From: Cristatella mucedo
Lineage: Eukaryota > Bryozoa > Phylactolaemata > Cristatellidae
DNA: 64,000 bases
Assembly: GCA_009760855.2 (NCBI GenBank)
Contig: WPIO01000001.1
Location: 18,251,001-18,315,000, forward strand
Direction of reading: 5' to 3'
The translations under genes and the position numbers were made by a program. The notes beneath the pieces are model-generated. The model ran no database searches and was not told the origin of the DNA. It was given only the letters and a program-made list of their open reading frames with translations. The stretch's first letter is position 1. Each line of letters opens with the position of its first letter. Of this stretch, positions 55,151 through 64,000 are shown in pieces.

Positions 55151-57180
55151 ATATAGTCAGGACATTTGTATAGCAAGAACTTGCCTGTCGAAACATGAGC
55201 TCGGCTTTTTTGACGTCATATCTTCTTGCTGCAATAAATTTAGATAAAGTTCATCGCACGCAGTAGATTCTTTCATTCATTGGGCCTGCTGGCAAGCAGC
55301 AGTACCTCCGGCAATAGAGAGCAAGCAGCAGCGCCTCCGGCAATGGAGAGCAAGCAGTGAGCAGCCGGCTGGCGCATCGACTGCCATCCTCGAGGGTTTG
55401 ATAAAGCGATCGTCTGCAGCTGCTGCTGGCCTGGGACAGTCAGCTGTTGCGTACTCTTAAATACTCAAAGCTGATTGCAAGTATCGCCCACAGCGCCTAC
55501 CTGCTAGGTATTTTAACAGCTGCGAGTCTTCGTGAAGTGGGTATCCGGGCCGCAGTACGTCAGCAATGCACGCTTTCAGCTGCAAGTGCAAAGCCAGCGG
55601 TTAACCACACGGACATTGTTCCACTGAATACCGATAGTAACAGTTGCTCCGAGTTCAGCCAGCCAACCAACCCAGCAAGCATCGGTGTGCATGAGGCCGC
55701 AGACGACACCTTCGCCAAACGGCCTGTTTTCAAGTGTGCCGCCTTTAAGTACTACCTCGGAGAACCGCTGACCCTTTGCATTCGATGCGTTCCAGCGGCG
55801 TCCTTTGCTCTCGGCGCCCTTGGCATTTCCCGCTGCCCCGCCCCTTCCGCGCCGATCGCTGCTTAGAGCCAGCGGAACGAAGCAGAACTAAAGCCCAGCG
55901 GGTCTCCCTCGGCTCACGTACACGGGCTCACGTACACGGGCGGTAGAATTCGAGATGGCGAGCCCTGGCTGACAACTTTTGAAAGAGTACCAGTGGCACC
56001 CAGGTTAAGATTTAAGGACCGCCTCCTCAAAACCGCCCAGACCTGCGAAAACTGAACTCGCTGGACGCTCACGATGCTGCAGCCTGAGCGAGGTACGCCA
56101 GGAAAGCAAATCAAGGCAGTCTGGAGGTGCCGGACGTGTGGCCCGACGGTAGTCGTGAGAGCTGGCAATCCTCAGCAGCCAGTTGAGCCGCTACTCTCGG
56201 CTACTCACCTTAGGGGCGTTGTTTACGCGAGACCGCATGAAGACATTCAATTCGCTCACGTGAGTTGGTCCAATCCCCTGACACCTTCGCGCCGATCAAT
56301 ATAGAGTGCGGTGGTCACAAATCGAATGCGAAGCGGCTTGCTGGAGCAGCAATGGCAGTGAGACATTACTTAGTGAAAAACAGTGCGGCCACACGACGAA
56401 GAGCATTCGTTGTCCTCAGCACGGTCTACTTTAATAAAAAAAAACAAGTAATGATAGCACATTTATATAGCGCTCGTGTCGCACTAATACTTTGTCATTA
56501 ACATTACTTGAGAATAATCAACCGACAGACAGTACTACCAACGTTTAACCGAGGCCTGGCGATTAAGGGAACGCATACCACGTTAGCTGAACTGACGCCC
56601 AATTATAGAGGCTGAACAGCCAGATGGTATTTTCCGTCCGGTAAAGGCAGCACTTGAGTGACCTTGATTCGTTACGTCGGCGGACGGGCGAGCGCATGTT
56701 AATATGACATCGATACCTAGCGGACGGCGACGACTTCGTTAACCTGGATTGAGAGGCCAGAGTCCAGGCCTAAATTCCCCACAGGCCTCTTCACGACCTT
56801 CAGCCACCTAGCTCGGCTGGATTGAGCGAACGAGACTGAAAGAGCAGGTCAACACAACAAGGGTCTGAAATCAAGCGTAGCGACCATTTTTCCCATCCGC
56901 TTGATGGAATCGCTTTGTCAAAGTCGTTGTGAAATCTCTTCTCCCCCACCCCGCGGCCCTTTGATCCCTCTCCCCCACCCCGTGGCCCTATGACATGCAC
57001 ATCTCTCCCACTAAACAGAATCAAGAATGCGCCCCCGGCTACTCACTAATCCGATTCTGCCCTGGTCTTCTGTTGAGGTCGCCGCTTCTTAAACGTCATT
57101 ATCGCGAGGGTTTATTGTTAATCAGCATGCTTTCTGAGAGGCGGGCACAAGATGGAGCTAATCTCTCTAAGTTCCGACAA
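55151..57180. other. No gene recognised
   Basis: A 139-residue frame (55447-55866 plus) lacks recognisable motifs. 55310-55345 has two copies of GAGAGCAAGCAGCAGYRCCTCCGGCAAT-like sequence. Nothing else stands out. Confidence 0.35.
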
Positions 57181-57186
57181 AGCTGA

Positions 57187-57370
57187 GATTGAGAGAGGAA
57201 GAGATGGGGAGAAAAATAGAGGGAGAGTACTTGAAAGAGAGGAGATAGGGAAAGGAGAGAGAGAGAGAGAGGGCGGGAGAGATAGATAGAGAGAGGGCGG
57301 GAGAGAGAGATATATATGGAGAGAGATGGAGAGAGAGGTGGATAAAGAGGCACAGAGAGAGAGAGGAAGA

Positions 57371-57440
<70 letters not shown>

Positions 57441-57637
57441 AATAGAGAAAGAGATGGAAATAGATGAAGAGATATAAGAAGAGAGAGAGAAAGAGGGGTA
57501 GAGAAAAAGAGCGAGACTGAGATAAAGAGAGTGAGATAGTGAGAGGAAGAGGGGAAAAGAGAGGGACAGAGAGAACGAGTGGGATAGAAAACGAAAGAGA
57601 GAACGGGACAGAGAGGATAGAGAGAGACAGACAGACA
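57187..57637 (+). repeat. 450-bp GA-rich polypurine tract
   Basis: Almost only A and G on the plus strand, with a pure (GA)n core at about 57375-57437. The long serine/leucine frames on the minus strand are artefacts. Confidence 0.95.
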
Positions 57638-57639
57638 AA

Positions 57640-58140
57640 ATGAGTGGCGGGGAAGGCCCACTTGCTCTCTCCGCTGATTTTTCATTTTCCTTTGGTAATT
57701 AAGAAAACTAGATCGTGCCGTGGTGAATTGCAAATTTGCGGTAGACTGCAGGTCGATATCGCATCAGTGTACTCCTTATTCCTGCGCTCCATTAAAAGAT
57801 GAAGGAAAGCAGAGATTGAACGAGGAAAGGACGGCAGTTTCTTGTCTTTCGCACGCGATAGAACAGGTGATAGAATGTACATGTGGCTGTTGCTTCGTAG
57901 ATCCGCTGCAGCTGTCCTAATGCAGATGCTGCCGCCTTCTGTCGGAACGATTACCTCTGCAATTTGGCTAATCAATCGCACGAAAAGACAGTTCCCCTCC
58001 CCCAACCAGCTCTGGAAGACAACTAGCAGCTGCACATGAGGAAGTACCGGTCAAAGGTCAAACTTGCTGGCGAAAAACCAAGCGCCCTTCGACAGACTTA
58101 TAGAATCGTACTAATGCGTTAGAAAATCAATGCAATAAAA
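57640..58140. other. No gene recognised
   Basis: Frames on both strands at 57682-58039 match nothing I know. Confidence 0.35.
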
Positions 58141-58149
58141 ACCAGAGCG

Positions 58150-58295
58150 AGACACTGCGTTTCTATCGCAGGTCGTGGGTTCGAATCCTGCAGTTGGGCG
58201 ATCCTTTATTGCCAACTGCAGGTGGTAATGATAGCCGACAAGGCTCTTCAGCCGCTATATAAATGAGATTGTTAAATCAGCTAACGTGTTTTCAT
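58150..58295 (+). mobile_element. SINE-A copy
   Basis: CAGGTCGTGGGTTCGAATCC B box, GGCGATCCTTTATTGCC, ending TATATAAATGAGATTGTTAA. Confidence 0.85.
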
Positions 58296-58408
58296 ACATC
58301 AAGCTAGCAGGTGAACAAAGCTGCGTCTAGTATCAGTCGCCACTAGGCCGTGCGATCGTAGCATCTTCGTGAGCAATCGGCAGGAGACCGGCGTCCCCTT
58401 TGATCTAT

Positions 58409-58545
58409 GCTACACTCAATAGGTCGACGCTACAGTACACTTAATAGGTCCAAGCTATGGTATACTCAATATTTCCAAGCTATGGTACACTCAATAGGTC
58501 CACGATACACTCGATAGGTCCACGAAACGATTCACTAATAGCTCC
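58409..58545 (+). repeat. Minisatellite, unit about 30 bp, about 4.5 copies
   Basis: ACACTCAATAGGTCGACGCT, ACACTTAATAGGTCCAAGCT and similar units repeat in tandem with drift. Confidence 0.85.
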
Positions 58546-58727
58546 ACGTGGCGGATGCGACTAAGCCGATTGCAATAAATCGTTCAGGTACTGCAATCGA
58601 TTGTCCGATCCCTTCCCGATAAGCAGTAGTCAGGTGCACCGTGGCCTTATAGGCACTGCAGGACAACATCGACGCATCGGGTAGAGCCAAATTGACGAAT
58701 ATAACTTATTCTGGGGCGGCCCATTTT

Positions 58728-58790
58728 GCCAAAGTACTAGTTAATAAAATAATTTCAATGTACTAGTTAATAAAATAATTCAAATGTTCA
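58728..58790 (+). repeat. 27-bp tandem duplicate
   Basis: GTACTAGTTAATAAAATAAT occurs twice in direct succession. Confidence 0.85.
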
Positions 58791-58799
58791 ATCTAGATC

Positions 58800-60640
58800 C
58801 GGTCGGCTTTTTACTGGCTAACGGCGATCACTTAAACTTGATGCCTTTAAAAAGACAGGATTGACCGGAACTAAAAGACTAGCAGTAGAATCGCTGGTTG
58901 TGCCACAATAATTGCCTGTCGCTTAACTTTTTGGGAATAAATGAACGGCATCAGAAAGCAACAAAGCGAGAAAACATTTATCTATTTCAACTTTTCAATG
59001 GTAATAATTGCGACGAGTATGCCTGGGATTCAGTGTCAGCACTGCAATGCCCCGAGATGCAATGGACGACGAGCTTGATAGCTGAACCTCGACTACGAAC
59101 AATGACCTTGGCCACTGAATTAGTGCCGAGCCGCTTATGGAATAGCCGCTATATGCCGAGGCTTGTGAGCAGCGCGGTGCGAAATTATTTACGAACGAGA
59201 TTATTGTATAAATCGTGCCCTGGCTACTACATAAGGCGTGCACCTGACCGAACTCATGAAGCAACGGCCTGCTGGTCGGTGAGTCATATCGCTGAGAACG
59301 AGCTGCTGTTAGAAGTCAGCCAGAAGTCGCCAGTCGTATCCGCCGTAATACATAGCCTAGCGTTTGTACTTTTTCTAGTACGGTGTTGCTGCTAGCGCTG
59401 CCCGAGGTATGTCGAGTGCTGTGCCGCTAAGGCTAGCGTATTGCGTGCTTCAGGTATTCCCACGACGAAGTACGCACAGCGAGGCTCGTGCAGTCATAAC
59501 AGCACTCCAACTGCCAATGACTCAGGCCGACCACGAAAGCCGCTGCTGACACCGTGGCCCTTATCGGTTAACGTGCTATCTAAATTGGTAAGAGAGCTAG
59601 GGATAAGCCAAGGATAAAAACGAGTCACTTTTACAGGCATGCTCGCAATTAGTGCGAAAGTGACTAGCAGCCAAGTGTGCTAGCACAAACACAATGTGCT
59701 AGCACAATGGTGGCTTGTGAGTGACCGTGTCGATTAAAACTTGGGCAAGTACATTCTACAATAATCCAACTTGTAAGTTGAAGCCATGTAATATTCAGCA
59801 AATGCAAAAGTAATGCGCTCAGCGAGAATCCTGGTCTAGCGGAGAAAAGAATGCGATCATGTCAAGGTAGTTGGAAGGAAATTTGACCCCCCCCCCGACC
59901 AGTGTCGAGGACACTGGTAGCGAACATCCCATCTTCTATCTTTCACCGATCGTCGAATACGATGAGCCCTCGAGGCTAGCTGCCACAAGGCGTTCGCTCT
60001 ATACCCTGCCTAAGGTCCGGTGACTACTCGTAACTGTCGCACGGCTTGAAAGTCAAGTCATCCAATAGAGAGGTCGAGACTGGCACACAGACTAGCCAGT
60101 AGGCATACGTGCATACAGAATAGCTCGAGCCCACAACTGCTTTTGGCTGCACTTTCGAGCAGCTTAACAAGTAGTGTCGTGCTGCGGTGCATTTCGTCGG
60201 AGACAACCTTGTCCCGGGTGCTACTTAAACGAAGGTCTGCATAGTGACAGAGGCTGACTATTGACGGACGAAAAGCCTTACCAAAAGAAGGATACGAACC
60301 CGTGACCTCGTATACTATGTGACATTAGCCTCAGTGAGCAGCAAAATTACATAGCAGCTTCGAACCCTAGCACGTATGCCGGCATTATTTGAGCAATGCA
60401 TTTAAATGCAGTTCGCGACAGAAAAACAAGCTCGTCCGGAGTAGTTTGTCCAGCATTAGGTGCTAATAAATTATTATTGTTGCTACCCTGTGTAGCATTC
60501 CTGTTGATGCTCATTAGGTGCTAGCTAGTGGTAAATGCTTTGCCATTTGAACCCACAACGAGGACCACCGAGTCGTTAGATGACCCTTTGGGCTTTCCCA
60601 GCTGGAGTGCATCGTCCAGACGGCACGAGAAGAAATAACC
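58800..60640. other. No gene recognised; small palindromes and one SINE head relic
   Basis: A 165-residue frame (58898-59395 plus) has no motif I know. A 12-bp palindrome TGTGCTAGCACA occurs at 59676-59687 and 59695-59706; a 9-bp hairpin lies at 59898-59918. A reverse B box GGATACGAACCCGTGACCTC lies near 60290. Confidence 0.4.
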
Positions 60641-60789
60641 AGAACTCAAACAAAAGTCATATACATCGCCAGCATCAGTAGGCTTTTGTAGCGTATGCAT
60701 GTCCTACTTTCTATGACCGATCTTCTTCGTCTGGTAATAATCTCGTCGGAGGCTGAAGATCGAGGCAACGACGACCGGTATAAAGCTAG

Positions 60790-61030
60790 CCCATGCTGCT
60801 GCTGCTGGCTCCTGCTGCTGCAGACTGTTGATGCAGCAGACTTCTGATGGCTTCTGCTGTTGCAGACTGTTGATGCAGCAGACTTCTGATGCAGCAGACT
60901 GCTGCCGCTGGTTGCTGCTGCTGCCATTGCAGCTGTCGGCTGCTGATGTCATTGCCGTTCCCCACCCCGGCAGTGCTGCTGCTGCTATCGCTGCCCCCCC
61001 CCCCCCCCAGCAGCAGCTGCTAATTCTGCT
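60790..61030 (+). repeat. CTG/CAG-rich low-complexity region and C15 run
   Basis: Interrupted CTG runs with a local duplicate (GACTGTTGATGCAGCAGACT) and a C homopolymer near 61005. It gives no supported protein. Confidence 0.8.
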
Positions 61031-61344
61031 GCAGCTGCCCCCCTCCCAGCTACCACTACTACTTCATAGGAAGGCACATGACACTTGCTTGAGTTGAATT
61101 GCCGCCTACCTGAAGCATTCTGACTCGCCACACTCTCGTTCTCTAGGAGGCAGCTCTACTGGTAGCCTAAGCTGCGTGCTACGATAGGCACCCAGGTGCA
61201 CGTGAGAGCCGATGGACAGAGCATTGAATAGTCCATTTTTTCCGATAAAAGAGAGGGGCTACTGACAATGCCCGTGCCATCCAGGTGAAAGAGACCTTGC
61301 CTAATTGTCACAAAAACAGACAAATGCAAGGACTATAAATGGCC

Positions 61345-61930
61345 GGTGCACGTGTTTACCTATACCTCGCAAGAGCCTCAAATCCTTCGGAAACCGCACC
61401 TTTAGCTCGTATGCTCCCAAAGCCTGGAACTCACTTCCGACTGACATCACGACATACCCTAGCTTGACCACATTTAAGAAGAAGCCAAAAACGCATCTAT
61501 TTATAACAGCATTTAGTGGGCCCATGTGATTCGTCCTTTGTGTGCTTAGGCCTGCTGACACTGTGCATGCTGCCACTAATCATATTTGCATGCTGACCCT
61601 GTGCATGTCACCTCTAACCATCAATAAATAAATACTAGCTGATTTTAACAGCCTCTTTAGTGTAGCGACAGAAGCGCCTTAAAGGCTATCACCGCCCCTT
61701 GCAGCAGCAACAAAGGATCGCCCACCTCAGGATTCGAAACCATGACCTTGGGACATCGGTCGTGAAGAGCAATCGCCTTTCCTCGTGGGCCATCACGGAC
61801 CACGTTATGCTTGTTGTCATTGAGCATGCCACCCCTAACCATTCGATCATGCTTCCTTGGAAGCAAATGTAAAGTGCCTAGAAAGAGATGAGTTCTCTGA
61901 GGATGCTATAACAAATTTATTATTATTATT
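61345..61930 (+). mobile_element. LINE family 1 fragment split by SINE-A
   Basis: RASNPSETAPLARMLPKPGT then TTFKKKPKTHLFITAFSGPM, the 3' UTR, a reverse SINE-A at 61625-61805, then the rest of the UTR, stem-loop and (ATT)n. Confidence 0.87.
61625..61805 (-). mobile_element. SINE-A copy nested in LINE family 1
   Basis: Reverse orientation: AATAAATACTAGCTGATTTT, GCGACAGAAGCGCC, GATTCGAAACCATGACC (changed B box), ending CGTGGGCCATCACGGACC. Confidence 0.85.
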
Positions 61931-62059
61931 ACATGCTGTATTAAAGAATGTTTCCTTTGGAGCTGATTACAGGGTCGACTACAGGGATCCTAGGAAGAAG
62001 TGGTCGTCCTGGAGCAATCAGCCACCTACGATGGAGCTTAAACGTCGACGAGTGCATGG

Positions 62060-63390
62060 CTGAAATATTTCTAGTCTGTTCAAGATTATGTGATTAATTA
62101 GGAGCAGCACGATACATAGTGTAGACTGGTGAAGATGTTGGCCTAGCCATACTTCAGCATGCCGCACAGTGTGCTCAGATGACGTACGGCGGCACTGCAG
62201 GAAGCTGGTGAACTGCTATTTTTTTCAGCCCCACAAATAGCATGGCGAGCTAGTTATGGCACAATTTTGATGCCCTGTCCTAATCTGCACTCTCCAGTGC
62301 ACCAGTATATCTATCTCCTTGCTCGAAACTACTGCTGCAACCCCCCCCCCCCCAGGAGAACGTGTCCAGCTGGAAATCGCAGTACCGCAATTCACCTATG
62401 CCTCAGTCGTAAGCTGACAGCCAGCGTGACACTGAGTCTTGCTGAACCGCATTCCTTCATTATCTCGAGGCTCAATGCACGGCTCATTCACCAGAGACGA
62501 CTCGTGGAGCTGGCACTGCAACGGCCCAGGCAGGCTGGCCTGCAGCCCAGCTGGGGTTTGAGCTGCAACAGATAGGGCACTACTTGCACGAGCGACCGAG
62601 TAGCCGTCTGCCAAGGTCAATGGCAAAGTCTTTCACTAACGAGTGTCACGGCAGTCAACAGAGCAGGCTGCTGTTACTGCCATGCATTTTCGAACTTGCT
62701 CCAATGTCCGACAGGAGACAGGACACTTTTAGATTCCGCTTGAGGGTAGGGACGATCTGATTTTGCTATGGCATCGACCTTTCGAGCCTCTGGAGCCCTC
62801 CCCGACCTCTGCAGCTCTCTCATCTCTCGAGCAGATGGCACCATCGACGTCGGCCCTGGACCACCCAGTCTCACTTGTCCAGGCATGTTTTCCACTTGTT
62901 CATTTCAGGTATAGTGCTGCTGCAGATTAAGCCAGCTCTCTTACTTGCCTGGCTGGGCTCAACCGAGAGTCCTCAGCCATATTCGCGAACTAGGGCCCCG
63001 GCAGAAGCCAAGCGGTCCACAGCATTGGCTGGGCGCCTAGGAAACCGAAATAAATTAAATTGGACCACCAAAGATGAACCAAGAAGACACGGGGGAGAGA
63101 GAAAGGCAGCCACTGAAACGTGAGACACGGTGAATGCACGTGTGTGCACAGCTGATTGAAAATGGGTGCGTTAAAGGATGCAAAGCATCCTGGGTCGGTG
63201 CAAGATATTTGGGTGGTGCCCTAGGTGAGACCGGATATCTAGTCCCTTTCCACTCACACCCTCTCCCACCCACCCATCATAAAATAAAACCCAATTTGCT
63301 AGATGTAAAAAATGCAATATCATAAAGCCTCACAAACATTCATAAATAATATTGTGGGTGTAGTAATACATACAATGTTAAAAATTGATG
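62060..63390. other. No gene recognised
   Basis: A C14 run near 62340 and several short frames; none carries a recognisable motif. Confidence 0.35.
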
Positions 63391-63391
63391 T

Positions 63392-64000
63392 TTAAGACTT
63401 GGCTTTCCTTGCTTTTTTCTTGGCAAACTCGCAGGCCATTTCTTCAATGTCCAGAGAAGATGCTAAATCTGATTCAATAGAAATCGGAGTCAAGCCAACT
63501 AGTCTTTCTTGACACATCGTTGAAAGAAGATCATTTTGTATTAGTTTTAATTTTGAAAAAATTCTCCACTGGCCACTGAAATTGGCAATGTTAATAAAAC
63601 TCCATGTGCCACTGAATGATTGGGGAAAAATTCTATCAATGTATGCTACAATAGAAACTGCAAGACCTCTTGTTTCAGTGAGTGATTTTATCGTAAGATC
63701 ACTGGCAGCAGTGATGTGACTTCTGAGGACTCCCCAACGCTGTGTAGACGCTAAGAAAAAATTAAATATTTACTGTTCCAAAGCAAAGAAATTCACAGCC
63801 TCCAGGACACTCTTTGCTGCATAGAGTGTGCACTGCAAAGTTCGTAGACGGCACGTGGACTTATGTTCAGTATCCTCTTCTGCACTCCATTTTTCTTGCC
63901 TTACCATGTTACTGCCATTGTCATACCCTTGTTCTCTCATATTTCCAACACCTAATCCCATATCTTTGAGCTGCTCAAACAGAACTTCAGTCATGAATGT
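63392..64000 (-). pseudogene. hAT-type transposase pseudogene (ZMYM1/DUF4371-like), cut by the window edge
   Basis: Minus strand: GVGNMREQGYDNGSNM (catalytic-core motif), a frame-scrambled stretch, AKSVLEAVNFFALEQ, an in-frame TAA at 63770-63772, then FNFFLASTQRWGVLRSH, GLAVSIVAYIDRIFPQSF, and the dimerisation end QWRIFSKLKLIQNDLLSTM, QERLVGLTPISIES, stopping at 63392. It is independent of the 5.2-6.8 kb copy. Dead because of the stop and the damaged cysteine/histidine region. Confidence 0.88.

Noticed and set aside
55447-55866. 139-residue open frame with a clean start
   Set aside because: No domain, motif or splice context supports it; kept only as unannotated sequence.
57099-57733. Frames of 179-188 residues rich in Ser and Leu on the minus strand
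   Set aside because: Caused by the GA-rich purine tract, which lacks stop codons in several frames.

Overview
This is a stretch of animal nuclear DNA, most likely from an invertebrate. The evidence is several multi-exon genes with spliceosomal introns, 5'-truncated CR1-like LINEs, tRNA-derived SINEs, hAT and Tc1/mariner-type relics and very long microsatellites. I cannot name the species from the sequence. Real coding sequence is a small part of the window; most long open frames are transposon debris or repeat translations.

Two host loci can be reconstructed exon by exon. (1) A cluster of three apolipoprotein-D-like secreted lipocalins. Gene A (+) shows only its last two exons, 1055-1599. 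Gene B (+) is complete, 12524-15314, four exons, 190 aa. Gene C (-) is complete, 33477-23773, four exons, 185 aa. Exon 2 (134 nt) and exon 3 (83 nt) have the same length and phase in every copy where they are visible, which shows that these are paralogues. The 3' halves of A and B sit in a segmental duplication of about 3.8 kb (about 1-3785 and 13740-17900). (2) A SEC14-like gene (CRAL-TRIO plus GOLD domains) on the minus strand, 51439-43208, with nine coding exons recovered (343 aa). Its N-terminal exon or exons, about 55-60 aa, were not found.

Layout: 0-3.8 kb, gene A 3' end and first copy of the duplication; 3.8-9 kb, LINE and hAT relics; 9-10.6 kb, a degenerate GCAATCC-rich repeat array; 10.6-11.9 kb, LINE family 2; 12.4-15.3 kb, gene B; 15.3-18.1 kb, second copy of the duplication; 18-21.6 kb, the longest LINE family 1 copy, carrying a copy of the gene C 3' end; 21.6-23.7 kb, CpG-rich block and microsatellites; 23.77-33.5 kb, gene C, whose introns hold nested LINEs, SINEs, a (TG)61 tract, a (CAG)35 tract and a (CGG)26 tract; 34-43 kb, intergenic repeats including an inverted-repeat Tc1/mariner relic; 43.2-51.4 kb, SEC14-like gene; 51.4-64 kb, mostly non-coding with satellites, a purine tract and a second hAT relic at the right edge.

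The transposable elements give a history. LINE family 1 ends in a conserved stem-loop followed by (ATT)n. A tRNA-headed SINE carries the same kind of 3' tail, which suggests it borrows that LINE's machinery. A LINE family 2 copy sits inside a family 1 copy with a short target duplication.
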